Assembly: GCF_018882185.1 (NCBI RefSeq)
Contig: NZ_JACVOY010000002.1
Span: forward strand, 295,945-359,944
Origin: Polynucleobacter sp. AP-Latsch-80-C2
GTDB taxonomy: Bacteria > Pseudomonadota > Gammaproteobacteria > Burkholderiales > Burkholderiaceae
Direction: 5' to 3'
DNA: 64,000 bases
Of this stretch, positions 29,410-39,583 are shown piece by piece. Made by a program: the position numbers and the translations under genes. Numbering within the stretch: the stretch's first letter is position 1; every line of letters starts with the position of its first letter. The notes beneath the pieces were generated by a model, which searched no databases, had not been told where the DNA came from, and was given only the letters and a program-made list of their open reading frames with translations.

Positions 29410-31914
29410 ATGAGTCATTATCGCCGTTGCGCTGGTCTTTGCGCCCCTCTTTTTATAGCTGTAACCCTGCGCGCAATGATAGGGGTGGCATCGCTCCAAT
29501 TTTCATCTCTGGCGAGTGCGCAAACACCCCCTCCTTTACCAACAATGTCTAAGCCTGCAGAGGCTCCTCCGATCCTTCCGGATCGTGGCAATGTCACCGT
29601 TTTGAAGTTGGATGATCAGTTGCGTCTTGGTCAGCCGATTGAAGACAGCAAGGCTCTGACCTTTACTGCGAGTGACTCCATTAATGGCGTCGTGGATCGT
29701 GAGATGCGACTCAAAGATCGCGCGCAAATTCGTCGTAATGGAACAGTGGCAAAAGGTAATGAAATTATTTACAACCCTGACACCGATATTGCCGACTTAA
29801 TTGGTAACGCAGAGTTAATCAAAGGAAATACGAGCTTCAAAGGACCCAATGCGCGTCTAAAAGTAGATGCGCGTGATGGAGAAATGGAATCACCGGTTTA
29901 TGAAATTGGCGATAGTCGTGCAAGTGGTAAAGCAAAAAAATTAACTATTGAGACTGGCGACGTTTTTGTTTTTGATAAAGCGACTTACACCACTTGTACT
30001 CCTGAAAATTTAGATTGGTATTTCACGGCCAACAAAATTGAAATTGATAACGAGCAAAAAGAAATGAAGGGGCAAGATGGGGTAATGCATTTATTTGATG
30101 TCCCCGTTGCTTACGTTCCTTACTTTAGTTTGCCCACAGGAAAAGAAAGACGTTCTGGAATTCTGCCTCCTATTGCTGGCTATAACTCTAAGAACGGCTT
30201 TGATGTTACGCAACCCTATTACGTCAACATTGCTCCGAATCGTGACTTAACAATCATGCCGCGTTACATGAGTCAGCGTGGTGTGCAGTTAGGTGCTGGG
30301 TATCGTTTTATCGATACCACTTACTCTGGCAACGTGATGGGTGATTACTTACCTAGTGATCAAAAGGCAGGTGGTATTAGTCGTTGGCGATATGACTGGC
30401 AACAGCGTCAAACTTTGGTAGGGTCGTCGATGGGTGGACCCGGCTCAGTAAATGCTTATATCAATGCTGCCAAGGTATCCGATAACCTGTATCCAAGCGA
30501 TTTCTCACAAACAGTGGCTGGTGCTGTCACTAGCCAGTTCCGCCAAGAGGTGGGTGCCGTATCGCAATTGCCTTCCAGATTGAGTAATTGGACAGTTTCT
30601 GCTAAAGCGTTGACATTTCAAACTCTGCAGCCCAATTTGCCTAGTACGGTTGGAGCGCCATATAACATCTTGCCTCAGGTTACGGCGGTCTATCGCAGCA
30701 ACCTAGTGCCACCATCTTCGGGGGCTGATGGTCGTTATATCAGCTTGCCTACCGGCCCACAAACAATGCTATCGACCGATTTCTCTCGGTTTTCATACAA
30801 CATTGCGAGCAGCATTCCTAATACAGCGCCGGGTATTTTTAGTCAAGCAGATCGTACGGTAGTGAAGGGGGTCTTAGAGTATCCGACGATCACGCCTGGT
30901 TACTACGTGCGTCCGAAGCTAAGCTTTCAGTCTAATACCTATAGCGCCACCGCCTATCAGGCTGGTTACTTGCCTGCTCAGGGCTTCTTAATTCCTACTG
31001 CAAGCTTGGATACTGGTTTAGCACTCGAAAGAGACGCCTTAGAGATGGGCAGCTTCTTTGGTCAAAATATGTTACTTAGTCTTGAGCCACGTGCTTTGTA
31101 TGTGTATACGCCTTACGTTAATCAGGCTAATACCCCATTGTTTGATACTGCAGATTCTGGTTTTGGAATCGGCCAAATTTTTAGTGAAAACACTTTTATT
31201 GGTAATGACCGTGTATCCGATAGCAATAAAATGACTGTCGGCATAACAAGCCGTATTACTGAATCGAATACGGGTGCCGAGAGAGCGGTCTTTACGCTTG
31301 CGCAACAACAGCAATTTAAAGGGCAGCAAGTGGGTTTGACGGGCAATATTGTCAACCCAACCACCTATTCAGACACTTTAGCTGCCGCTTCAGTTCGATT
31401 GATGGGTAACTTCAATGCCGACGTTTTTGGACAATACAACACCCAATTAAATCGTTTCGTGCAGACAACCGTGGGTGGTAGCTGGCGTCCAACGCCAGGC
31501 CGCAGCTTAAATTTTGGTTATCGAAATGTTTGGCAACCACCAATTTTGCCGTCCCCATTTAATCCTGTTGGAACACCAGGCGGAACAACAACGGATCAAT
31601 ATAATATTTCTGGTCAATGGCCTGTTACAAGAGAGATTTCTTTAGTGGGTCGTTGGGGGTATGATTCACTTAATACCAAGACTTTGAATACCTTATTGGC
31701 GGTTGAGTATGTGCGTGACTGTCTTGTTTTCCGTAGTGCATATTCTCAACTGCTATTGAACAACAACACGACGACTCAAATCTTGTTTCAGGTCGAGTTC
31801 AGGGGTCTTGGTGTTGCAGGAGACAATCCTGTAGATTTGATGAAATTAAATGTTCCTGGTTATTTGCCTACACCTAAGCCTTTACCTGCTTCAACCTATG
31901 AGAATTACCAATGA
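29410..31914 (+). CDS. lptD: LPS-assembly outer-membrane protein LptD
   Basis: Inserts lipopolysaccharide into the outer leaflet. The 834-aa protein has a long signal region (about residues 1-38, ending SLASAQ), an OstA/LptA-like periplasmic domain (about 80-215) and a large beta-barrel (about 230-834). Two cysteines remain in the mature protein, C196 (TTCTPENLDW) and C771 (VRDCLVFRSAYS). E. coli LptD has four, so only one inter-domain disulfide is possible. The order lptD-surA-pdxA-rsmA matches E. coli. It is divergent from amgK with a gap of 33 bases. Confidence 0.95.
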   Translation: MSHYRRCAGLCAPLFIAVTLRAMIGVASLQFSSLASAQTPPPLPTMSKPAEAPPILPDRGNVTVLKLDDQLRLGQPIEDSKALTFTASDSINGVVDREMRLKDRAQIRRNGTVAKGNEIIYNPDTDIADLIGNAELIKGNTSFKGPNARLKVDARDGEMESPVYEIGDSRASGKAKKLTIETGDVFVFDKATYTTCTPENLDWYFTANKIEIDNEQKEMKGQDGVMHLFDVPVAYVPYFSLPTGKERRSGILPPIAGYNSKNGFDVTQPYYVNIAPNRDLTIMPRYMSQRGVQLGAGYRFIDTTYSGNVMGDYLPSDQKAGGISRWRYDWQQRQTLVGSSMGGPGSVNAYINAAKVSDNLYPSDFSQTVAGAVTSQFRQEVGAVSQLPSRLSNWTVSAKALTFQTLQPNLPSTVGAPYNILPQVTAVYRSNLVPPSSGADGRYISLPTGPQTMLSTDFSRFSYNIASSIPNTAPGIFSQADRTVVKGVLEYPTITPGYYVRPKLSFQSNTYSATAYQAGYLPAQGFLIPTASLDTGLALERDALEMGSFFGQNMLLSLEPRALYVYTPYVNQANTPLFDTADSGFGIGQIFSENTFIGNDRVSDSNKMTVGITSRITESNTGAERAVFTLAQQQQFKGQQVGLTGNIVNPTTYSDTLAAASVRLMGNFNADVFGQYNTQLNRFVQTTVGGSWRPTPGRSLNFGYRNVWQPPILPSPFNPVGTPGGTTTDQYNISGQWPVTREISLVGRWGYDSLNTKTLNTLLAVEYVRDCLVFRSAYSQLLLNNNTTTQILFQVEFRGLGVAGDNPVDLMKLNVPGYLPTPKPLPASTYENYQ

Positions 31915-33392
31915 TCTTTTGTAAGAAAAATCTGAAGCGCTTTATCACTTGTGCCATTTTTCCGATCGGCTTGGCACTGGTCGGCTTGACCTATGCGCAA
32001 GATTTAAGCCGTAAGGCTGCACCTGCTAGTGCTGTTTCTTCAGACAATAAAATTCGCAATATTGACGGTGTAGCAGCAGTCGTTAATACCGGTTACATAA
32101 CCCGCAAAGAAATTGATGATCGCGTAGCAGCCCTTCAAAAGCAGGGTACAAAATTACCCGAAGGCGTTGATTTCAGAAAAGCAGTGTTAGAGCGATTGAT
32201 CGTAGAAAAAATTCAGCTACAAAATGCAGATCAAGAAGGCATCAAGCTTACTAATAAAGAGTTAGACAAAATCATTGGTGACATTGCAGCAAAGAATAAG
32301 TTAAGTCTTTCAGAGTTCAAGGCAAGGGTGATTGCGTCTGGAACTTCTTTTGAGCGTTACAAAGAGTCTCTACGAGATGATGTCATTTTGACGCGTTTTC
32401 GTGAGCGAGAAGTGGATGCTCGCATAAAGATTTCAGATGCCGAGATCGATAACTTTATTTCTGAGCGTGCCCGCGCTATTACTGGTAAGGGTGCAGCTGC
32501 ACCACGTTCAACAGCACCTGCTGCTGGCGGCGGCCCAGAAGAAATTGATGTGGCTCAGATCTTTATTCCTGTAGATGCTGCGGCGGGCGTGAGCGCACAA
32601 GCAGATGCAAAGAAAAAAGCAGAGGCACTCTTGATTGCAGCACGTGGAGATATTGACTTTATGCAGCTCGGCGAGATCACTGCCAAAGAAAATCCAAAGA
32701 TTAAATTTCAGGAGCTTGGCTACCGTACTCCTGATCGTTTGCCGCAAATATTTTATGAAGCAGTGCGTAATACTGGTGGCGGCCAAACCGCTAAAGTGGT
32801 CGTCAAGAGCCCTGCAGGCTTTCACGTACTCAAGGTTCTAGATCGTAGGACTTTGGTTGCTGGTGCAGCTCCGCAGCAAGAGGCTCCTCCGCCAGAGCCA
32901 GCTTCAACGCCTCCTCAGGCTATCCCCATTACCCAAACAAACTCACGTCATATTCTGTTGCGCCTTCGTTCAGGATTTACCGATCAAGATGCTGAAAGAC
33001 GTTTGCAAGGTTTCCGGGATCAGATTCGGGCAAAAACAGCTGACTTTGCTGAGCTTGCTAAGAAATTCTCAGAAGATGGATCTGCCCCTGCAGGCGGTGA
33101 GCTTGGTTGGATGAGTCCTGGTGATTTAGTTCCAGAGTTTGAGCAAGCGATGAACCGCCTTCAAATTGGTGAAGTGAGCAACCCAGTGAAATCAGAATTC
33201 GGTTGGCACTTAATTCAGGTAACTGATCGTCGTGAAGGCCAACTGACAGTTGAGAAGCAACGTCAATTTGCTCGTGCCAATATTCGTGAACGTAAATACG
33301 AACAGGCATATCAAGATTGGATTCGTGAATTACGCGATAGCGCTACTGTGAAAATTCTTAACGCAGAAGATGCCGCAGCAAGCCCCCGTTAA
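31911..33392 (+). CDS. surA: Periplasmic chaperone / peptidyl-prolyl isomerase SurA
   Basis: Helps fold outer-membrane proteins, LptD among them. The 493-aa protein has a signal peptide (about 1-30), the N-terminal SurA chaperone region (VAAVVNTGYITRKEIDDRV to about residue 190) and two parvulin domains. The second is the better conserved (SRHILLRLRSGFTDQDAE, FAELAKKFSEDGSAPAGGELGWMSPGDLVPEFE). An Ala/Pro-rich linker (AAPQQEAPPPEPASTPPQA) separates the two. The start overlaps the lptD stop by four bases and the end overlaps pdxA by 23 bases. Confidence 0.95.
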   Translation: MIFCKKNLKRFITCAIFPIGLALVGLTYAQDLSRKAAPASAVSSDNKIRNIDGVAAVVNTGYITRKEIDDRVAALQKQGTKLPEGVDFRKAVLERLIVEKIQLQNADQEGIKLTNKELDKIIGDIAAKNKLSLSEFKARVIASGTSFERYKESLRDDVILTRFREREVDARIKISDAEIDNFISERARAITGKGAAAPRSTAPAAGGGPEEIDVAQIFIPVDAAAGVSAQADAKKKAEALLIAARGDIDFMQLGEITAKENPKIKFQELGYRTPDRLPQIFYEAVRNTGGGQTAKVVVKSPAGFHVLKVLDRRTLVAGAAPQQEAPPPEPASTPPQAIPITQTNSRHILLRLRSGFTDQDAERRLQGFRDQIRAKTADFAELAKKFSEDGSAPAGGELGWMSPGDLVPEFEQAMNRLQIGEVSNPVKSEFGWHLIQVTDRREGQLTVEKQRQFARANIRERKYEQAYQDWIRELRDSATVKILNAEDAAASPR

Positions 33393-34368
33393 TCTCGCCA
33401 TTACTACTGGCGAGCCAGCCGGCGTTGGACCAGAGGTCTCGGTAAAAGCGGCTCTGGCTTTTTTAGCAGAGCAAGAAAATGCACGCATTACCTTGCTCGG
33501 GGATGCCAATTTACTCCAGCCCCCTCGGAGAACTAATCCCAGGCTAATAGAGCGCCTCCAGTTTGAACCAGTTCAGTTGGCAAAGCCAGTTGTTCCAGGG
33601 GTATTAGATTCTGCTAATGCTCCTTATGTAGTTAGTCTCTTGGATCGAGCGCTAGAAGGGTGTTTGCAAAAGCGCTTTGACGCGATGGTGACCGCCCCTG
33701 TGCAAAAAAGCATTATGAATATTGCCGGTCTTGCATTTACAGGACATACCGAATATCTCGCACAACATTGCGATGTAAAGCATGTCGTGATGATGTTGTG
33801 CGCGCCAATGCCAAAGGGCTTCTTAGGCCTTAAGCAGCCATGGGATCTGAGGGTTGCACTCGTCACTATTCATATGCCTTTACAAGCGGTTCCTGGCGCT
33901 ATCACGCAAGCTTACGTTTTAGAAACCATTCAAATAGTTGCAAAAGATCTACAAAGCCGCTTTGGTCTTGCTAAGCCTGTCATTCGGGTGGCAGGACTGA
34001 ATCCTCATGCAGGGGAGTCGGGTTATTTAGGGCGCGAAGAGATCGATGTGATTACACCAGCAATTAAAACGGCGCAGAGTTTAGGCATAGAGGTGTCAGG
34101 CCCTTTTCCGGGTGACACCATGTTTGATGCAAGCGCCTTGGAGTCGGTGGATATCTTTATTGCGATGTATCACGATCAAGGTTTGGCGCCCTTTAAATTT
34201 GTGACCTTTGGCGGTGGCGTTAATGTCACTCTGGGCTTGCCAATTATCCGCACTTCGGTAGATCACGGAACAGCTTTAGATATTGCAGGCAAAGGCTTGG
34301 CAGACTCTGGCAGCATGCTTGAGGCCTTGCGCCTAGCTTATCAATTAGCAATTAACCAAAGAAATTAA
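33370..34368 (+). CDS. pdxA: 4-hydroxythreonine-4-phosphate dehydrogenase
   Basis: Acts in the DXP-dependent pyridoxal phosphate pathway. The 332-aa protein begins LAITTGEPAGVGPEVSVKA. It carries the three metal-binding histidines in TGHTEYLAQH, VTIHMPLQAV and IAMYHDQGLAPFK, and the substrate region GLNPHAGESGYLGREE. The ATG lies inside the end of surA, so translation is likely coupled. Confidence 0.96.
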   Translation: MPQQAPVNLAITTGEPAGVGPEVSVKAALAFLAEQENARITLLGDANLLQPPRRTNPRLIERLQFEPVQLAKPVVPGVLDSANAPYVVSLLDRALEGCLQKRFDAMVTAPVQKSIMNIAGLAFTGHTEYLAQHCDVKHVVMMLCAPMPKGFLGLKQPWDLRVALVTIHMPLQAVPGAITQAYVLETIQIVAKDLQSRFGLAKPVIRVAGLNPHAGESGYLGREEIDVITPAIKTAQSLGIEVSGPFPGDTMFDASALESVDIFIAMYHDQGLAPFKFVTFGGGVNVTLGLPIIRTSVDHGTALDIAGKGLADSGSMLEALRLAYQLAINQRN

Positions 34369-34376
34369 TCTTAAGA

Positions 34377-35153
34377 ATGCATCGTGCTCGTAAACGTTTT
34401 GGCCAAAATTTTTTACAAGATGACGGCATTATTTATTCCATTGTTTCTTTGATTCAACCTAGTGCTGGTATGCACGTGATAGAGATTGGCCCTGGTCTTG
34501 GCGCTTTAACCAGGCCCTTACTGAGAAATTTAGACCAATTGGATTTACTAGAAATCGATCGTGATTTAGTAGCCTACTGGAACCAGCAGAATTTACAGGG
34601 CCTCAAAGTGATCGAGGGTGATGCCTTGCAGTTTGATTTTTTGGCATGGGCTAAGAACCCTGAAGGTCGGACAGGTCTTTGTAAGGTCGTCGGAAATCTT
34701 CCGTACAACATTTCATCGCCTTTATTGTTTCATTTGGTAGGTGCTGCCAAAGAGATTGATGAGCAAGTGTTCATGTTGCAAGCCGAAGTAGTAGAGCGCA
34801 TGGTAGCGGCAGCCGGCAGTTCAGATTTCAGTCGATTGTCGGTGATGCTACAAGCCCGCTACGACATGGAGCAGGTATTAGAAGTGCCTCCCGAAGCCTT
34901 TGATCCGCAGCCAAAAGTGAATTCGGCCGTCGTGCGTATGATTCCTCGCCAAGATTTCAACTTGAATGATGCACAGTGGAGCGCATTAGAGAAAGTAGTT
35001 GCTGCTGCGTTTTCCCAAAGAAGAAAAATGCTCCGCACCAATTTACAGGCTTTTGCTGACCGAATTCAATTAACGGAAACTGAGCTCAAAGCTAGAGCGC
35101 AAGATATTTCTGTAGACCGTTATATGGAGTGGGCTAGGATACTAGCCGCTTAA
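34377..35153 (+). CDS. rsmA: 16S rRNA dimethyladenosine transferase
   Basis: RsmA (KsgA) dimethylates the two adenosines in the 3' hairpin of 16S rRNA. The 258-aa protein has the start RKRFGQNFLQDDGII, the SAM loop EIGPGLGALT, LLEIDRDL and the catalytic motif NLPYNISSPLLFH. The C-terminal region FSQRRKMLRTNL is also present. It follows pdxA by eight bases and closes the + strand lptD operon. Confidence 0.97.
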   Translation: MHRARKRFGQNFLQDDGIIYSIVSLIQPSAGMHVIEIGPGLGALTRPLLRNLDQLDLLEIDRDLVAYWNQQNLQGLKVIEGDALQFDFLAWAKNPEGRTGLCKVVGNLPYNISSPLLFHLVGAAKEIDEQVFMLQAEVVERMVAAAGSSDFSRLSVMLQARYDMEQVLEVPPEAFDPQPKVNSAVVRMIPRQDFNLNDAQWSALEKVVAAAFSQRRKMLRTNLQAFADRIQLTETELKARAQDISVDRYMEWARILAA

Positions 35154-35175
35154 GACAGCAAATCTAGGATCCGTT

Positions 35176-35910
35176 TTATTGATACGCGCTTGGATCAATC
35201 ACACGCATTTCTGCTTCAATCCAACCTTCAACTTCTTGTTGCAATTCTTTTCCAGATTTGCCTTCGGAGCGAATCGCCGGACCAATAGAGAAAATCACGG
35301 TCCCAGGCTGCTTCAGAAAACTATTCTTAGGCCAGAAGCGACCCGCATTGTGTGCAATCGGAATTACTAGCGCGCCTGTGGCGCTAGCAAGTCGTGCACC
35401 ACCCTTACGATAGGGCTTAGTTGAGCCAATCAGCGTTCTGGTGCCCTCAGGGAACAACATAATCCATTTGCCCTCACTTAAGCGTTTACGTCCCTGGCTG
35501 GCCACGGAAAGCGCTGCAGTTTGTTTGCTAGCCCGATTGATATGGATCATCTTGAGTAAAGCAAGCGCCCAGCCAAAGAAGGGAATCCAGAGCAATTCAC
35601 GCTTAAAGACGAAGCAAAGTTGTTTTGGTAGCAGCGCAATGTAAGCAATCGTTTCGTAAGCGGATTGATGCTTACTTAGAATGACAACGGGTTCATTCAA
35701 CACAGCTTCCATGTTTTTCATCCCGCGAATTTCATAATGAATTCCGCACAGATGTTGGAGAACATAAATCACTACTTTGTTCCACAAGCCAATAAAGGTA
35801 TAGCGGTTTTCTGGGCTTAAGAATGGAAAGGCTAGCATGCATAGAACAGACCAGATAGGTGTGAAGATCACCAGAAATATCGTAAAGAGCGTGGAGCGAA
35901 TAAAAGTCAT
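35176..35910 (-). CDS. plsC: 1-acyl-sn-glycerol-3-phosphate acyltransferase
   Basis: Makes phosphatidic acid from lysophosphatidic acid in the inner membrane. The 244-aa protein has an N-terminal membrane segment (about 5-30) and the acyltransferase motifs SKHQSAYET (catalytic HX4E, a variant of HX4D common in this group) and FPEGTRTLIG. GALVIPIAHNAG is the third block. It is the last gene of a - strand run headed by glyQ-glyS-gmhB. Confidence 0.9.
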   Translation of the reverse strand: MTFIRSTLFTIFLVIFTPIWSVLCMLAFPFLSPENRYTFIGLWNKVVIYVLQHLCGIHYEIRGMKNMEAVLNEPVVILSKHQSAYETIAYIALLPKQLCFVFKRELLWIPFFGWALALLKMIHINRASKQTAALSVASQGRKRLSEGKWIMLFPEGTRTLIGSTKPYRKGGARLASATGALVIPIAHNAGRFWPKNSFLKQPGTVIFSIGPAIRSEGKSGKELQQEVEGWIEAEMRVIDPSAYQ

Positions 35911-35917
35911 GATTGCT

Positions 35918-36490
35918 TTACACCTTATTTTCTAGAAGTGCATTGGCAAACGCCAAGAGATCAGTATGGATTTGTGTGCCCTCTGGCAAATTTCCTTTTG
36001 CAAGGGTCTTTTGACCTTTACCGGTAAGGACTAAGTGGGGTGTGGCTCCGAGGGTGATGCCAGCTTGTAGATCTCGTAAAGAGTCACCCACAATAGGAAC
36101 CCCCAGTAATGGAGTTGCGCTATCTGCTCTTTTGTAACGCAGTGCAATTTCTTTCATCAAGCCAGGAAGTGGTTTACGACAATCGCATCCATGAGCATCT
36201 ACATGTGGGCAAAAGAAAATACTATCGATATGACCGCCTAATGGCTTCAGGAGTTTATCCATCTTGGCATGCATCGCATGCAAATCATTGATAGTGAAAA
36301 ATCCTCTAGACAGACCCGATTGATTGGTAGCAATCGCAATTTGGTAGCCAGCTTGATTAAGTAGGGCAATCGCCTCTAGGCTGCCTGGCAGTGGAATCCA
36401 CTCATCAACCGACTTCACATAATCATCACGATCTTCGTTGATCACGCCATCGCGATCCAGAATAATGAGTTTAGAAGAGCTCAGGCTCAT
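35918..36490 (-). CDS. gmhB: D-glycero-beta-D-manno-heptose-1,7-bisphosphate 7-phosphatase
   Basis: Acts in ADP-heptose synthesis for the LPS core. The 190-aa HAD phosphatase has the nucleophile motif ILDRDGVINEDRDDYV, the second motif ATNQSGLSRG, the zinc loop CPHVDAHGCDCRKP and GDSLRDLQAG. The zinc loop distinguishes GmhB from other HAD enzymes. The gene overlaps glyS by four bases. Confidence 0.94.
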   Translation of the reverse strand: MSLSSSKLIILDRDGVINEDRDDYVKSVDEWIPLPGSLEAIALLNQAGYQIAIATNQSGLSRGFFTINDLHAMHAKMDKLLKPLGGHIDSIFFCPHVDAHGCDCRKPLPGLMKEIALRYKRADSATPLLGVPIVGDSLRDLQAGITLGATPHLVLTGKGQKTLAKGNLPEGTQIHTDLLAFANALLENKV

Positions 36491-38625
36491 GCTAATTTGC
36501 CGAGATCGGCAACGAGATTCATTTTCTGGTGAAGTTGTTGCAGGAGCGCTAAGCGGTTATCGCGTAGTTCAGGATTAGGATCCATCACCATCACATCGGC
36601 AAAAAATTGATCAATGGGGGCGCTTAAAGCCACTAGCGCTTTAAGAAGCTCAACAAATTGACGCTGATCGTATGCCGCATCTAGGGCTGGAGTAGCTGCT
36701 TCTAAGGCTTGGTACAGAGCGGATTCAGCAGGTATCTGCAACAGCTTGCTAGAGCAAGCAGTCGGAATGGCTGTTGTCGTTTTCTTCAAGATATTGCTAA
36801 TACGTTTATTGGCTGCAGCCAGTTGAGGCGCCTGAGGCAGCGCATTAAATTCACGCAAGGCCGTTAAGCGTGCAATCAGATCATTGATCTGAGCTGGTGA
36901 TTGGCTTAATACCGCATCAATCTCAGCGCTAGTAAATGGTTTACCAGCCACCGCTTGATCCCGCAAATAAGCGCGCAGACGATCGATGATGAAAGCGTAA
37001 ATATCAGCCGCTTGCGCTTTTTCTTGAACATCATTTTGCGGGAACTGCGCACGAGCTAGCTCAATGAGTACTGGCAGATTTAAAGAAAGATTTTTTTCTA
37101 AGAGCAGGCGGCAGATGCCTAAAGCATGGCGACGTAGCGCATAGGGGTCTTTATCACCGGTTGGCGCAAGACCAACCCCCCAAATACCGACTAATGTTTC
37201 GAGTTTGTCCGCAATCGCCAAGATCGTACCCGTTTGGGTTTGTGGCAAAGCATCGCCAGCAAAGCGAGGCATATAGTGCTCACTGCAAGCTGCAGCGACT
37301 TCAGCATTTTCACCATCATGCTTGGCGTAATAGTTGCCCATGATGCCTTGCAGTTCTGGGAACTCGCCAACCATGTCGGTCAGTAAATCGGTTTTGGCAA
37401 GTTCTGCTGCACGTTCAGCAAGTTTTTGATCTGCGCCTAATGTCTTGGCAATACCGGCTGCAATTCCTTGAACGCGTTTAGTGCGATCTAACTGATTACC
37501 TAGTTGGTTGTGATACACCACCTTGCCAAGGTCAGCTACTCGAGAGGCTAGCGGACGCTTTTGGTCTTGCATATAGAAGAAGCGGGCATCAGAGAGACGA
37601 GGACGCACGACGCGTTCATTACCAGAGACGATGGCATGCGGCTTATCAGTTTCGATATTGGAAACGATTAAGAAGCGATTACGTAATTTACCTTGCTTAT
37701 CAGTCAGGGCAAAGTATTTTTGATTTGTCTGCATCGTCAGAATCAAGCATTCTTGTGGAACTTCTAAGAACTCTTCATCAAAATGACACTCATAAATTGC
37801 AGGCCACTCTACTAAGGCAGTGACTTCGTCTAGCAGGCTATCAGGCATTAACACTAAGTCATCACCAGCGGCTTTGAAAAGCGCTGCTTCAATTTGAGCA
37901 CGACGCTTATCAAAGCTTGGGATCACTTTTGCTTTGGCTTGCAGGTCTGCTTCGTATTGATCAGCATTAGCAATGGTGATGGCTCCTGGAGCCAAGAAAC
38001 GATGACCTTCTGTTTGATTATCAGCATCGATACCCAAGCTGCTGAGTTTGAGCGTGTTAGAACCATGCAATGCAATGATGCGATGCGCTGGACGTGCAAA
38101 TTGCACATCAGCCAATTGACCATTTTTTTGTAGCACTTGATAGTGCATCATTTTGGCAATCGGCAACTTGTTTAAGGTTTGCTCAAGCGCTGCTTGAGCG
38201 GTTTGCTCTAAAAACGCACCTTTAGCAATAACATTGAGATACAAAGCTTCGTTCTTACCTTCACCCGCTTTTTCTAAAATGTTTAGATCAATATCAGCAT
38301 AGCCCAAAGATCCCAACTTCTTAAGTAGCGGAGCAGTGGCTTTGCCATCTGCATCAAAGGCAATACTCATTGGTAATAATTTTTCCCGCACTGGGTAATC
38401 GGGTGCTTGATCGACAACATCTGTAATTAATACTGCAAGGCGCCGTGGCGTAGCAAAACCGGTGACTGTAGATGTATCTGTAGCTAATCCCGCAGCTTTT
38501 AAGGAGGTATATATTCCCTCGCCAAAGGCGTTACCTAGGCGGCGCAGTGATTTAGGAGGCAGTTCTTCTGTAAAGACTTCAATCAATAAATTCGCTGATT
38601 GAGAAGAGGAATTAGATGTACTCAT
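36487..38625 (-). CDS. glyS: Glycine--tRNA ligase beta subunit
   Basis: The 712-aa subunit of the alpha2beta2 bacterial GlyRS, which contains the tRNA-binding and HD-like regions. It begins LLIEVFTEELPPKSLRRLG, and has FLEVPQECLILTMQTNQKYF and KTDLLTDMVGEFPELQGIMGNYYAKHDGE, all conserved. It follows glyQ by 13 bases. Confidence 0.96.
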   Translation of the reverse strand: MSTSNSSSQSANLLIEVFTEELPPKSLRRLGNAFGEGIYTSLKAAGLATDTSTVTGFATPRRLAVLITDVVDQAPDYPVREKLLPMSIAFDADGKATAPLLKKLGSLGYADIDLNILEKAGEGKNEALYLNVIAKGAFLEQTAQAALEQTLNKLPIAKMMHYQVLQKNGQLADVQFARPAHRIIALHGSNTLKLSSLGIDADNQTEGHRFLAPGAITIANADQYEADLQAKAKVIPSFDKRRAQIEAALFKAAGDDLVLMPDSLLDEVTALVEWPAIYECHFDEEFLEVPQECLILTMQTNQKYFALTDKQGKLRNRFLIVSNIETDKPHAIVSGNERVVRPRLSDARFFYMQDQKRPLASRVADLGKVVYHNQLGNQLDRTKRVQGIAAGIAKTLGADQKLAERAAELAKTDLLTDMVGEFPELQGIMGNYYAKHDGENAEVAAACSEHYMPRFAGDALPQTQTGTILAIADKLETLVGIWGVGLAPTGDKDPYALRRHALGICRLLLEKNLSLNLPVLIELARAQFPQNDVQEKAQAADIYAFIIDRLRAYLRDQAVAGKPFTSAEIDAVLSQSPAQINDLIARLTALREFNALPQAPQLAAANKRISNILKKTTTAIPTACSSKLLQIPAESALYQALEAATPALDAAYDQRQFVELLKALVALSAPIDQFFADVMVMDPNPELRDNRLALLQQLHQKMNLVADLGKLA

Positions 38626-38638
38626 AAATAGGTGTTAC

Positions 38639-39523
38639 TTAAGCTTTAGCTTGGCGTTGGCACATCGGGAATCCCAGCTTTTCACGGGACTCAAAATACG
38701 CTTGTGCAACGGCGCGAGAAAGATTGCGGATACGGCCAATATAAGCGGCACGCTCTGTCACGGAGATGGCGCCACGGGCATCCAAAAGATTGAAGGTATG
38801 AGCAGCCTTTAATACCATTTCATAAGCGGGCAATGCCAAAGGCACTTCCATTAAGCGTTTTGCTTCGCTCTCATAGTTTGTAAAGTTTGCAAACAGTAAA
38901 TCGGTGTTGGAGTGTTCAAAGTTGTAGCAAGACTGCTCCACTTCATTCTGGTGATACACGTCACCATAAGAAATACCGTCTGCCCAAACAAGGTCGTACA
39001 CATTTGAGCAATTTTGAATGTACATTGCCAAGCGCTCAATACCGTAAGTAATTTCGCCGAGCACAGGCTTGCAATCTAAACCACCCACTTGCTGGAAATA
39101 AGTGAACTGTGTCACTTCCATGCCATTGAGCCAAACTTCCCAGCCTAGACCCCAGGCACCTAAGGTTGGGTTTTCCCAGTCATCCTCAACAAAACGCACG
39201 TCGTTTTCTTTCAGGTCAAGACCAAGGGCAGCAAGCGATCCAAGATAGAGCTCTAAAATATTTTCTGGGGCGGGCTTGAGAACGACCTGATATTGATAGT
39301 AGTGCTGCAAGCGATTTGGGTTTTCGCCATAACGACCATCTTTAGGTCTGCGTGATGGTTGAACGTAAGCTGCTTTCCAAGGCTCTGGACCGATGGCACG
39401 TAAGAAGGTGGCGGTATGGGAGGTGCCGGCGCCCACCTCGAGGTCGATAGGTTGCAATAGGGCGCAACCTTGTTGGTCCCAATAGTCTTGGAGTTTGAGA
39501 ATGATTTGCTGAAAAGTAAGCAT
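38639..39523 (-). CDS. glyQ: Glycine--tRNA ligase alpha subunit
   Basis: The 294-aa catalytic class-II subunit. It begins [34 protein letters not shown] and has the strongly conserved blocks [31 protein letters not shown] and [24 protein letters not shown]. It sits directly upstream of glyS, with lnt upstream by about 60 bases. Confidence 0.97.
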   Translation of the reverse strand: MLTFQQIILKLQDYWDQQGCALLQPIDLEVGAGTSHTATFLRAIGPEPWKAAYVQPSRRPKDGRYGENPNRLQHYYQYQVVLKPAPENILELYLGSLAALGLDLKENDVRFVEDDWENPTLGAWGLGWEVWLNGMEVTQFTYFQQVGGLDCKPVLGEITYGIERLAMYIQNCSNVYDLVWADGISYGDVYHQNEVEQSCYNFEHSNTDLLFANFTNYESEAKRLMEVPLALPAYEMVLKAAHTFNLLDARGAISVTERAAYIGRIRNLSRAVAQAYFESREKLGFPMCQRQAKA

Positions 39524-39583
39524 GATTAACCTGGCTAAGCCATTGATTTTACATGGCTAGGGCGGTACAGGAGCTAAAACTGA

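Noticed and set aside
28372..29499. Longer form of amgK from 29499
   Set aside because: It would extend across the lptD start and add about 40 residues without family support.
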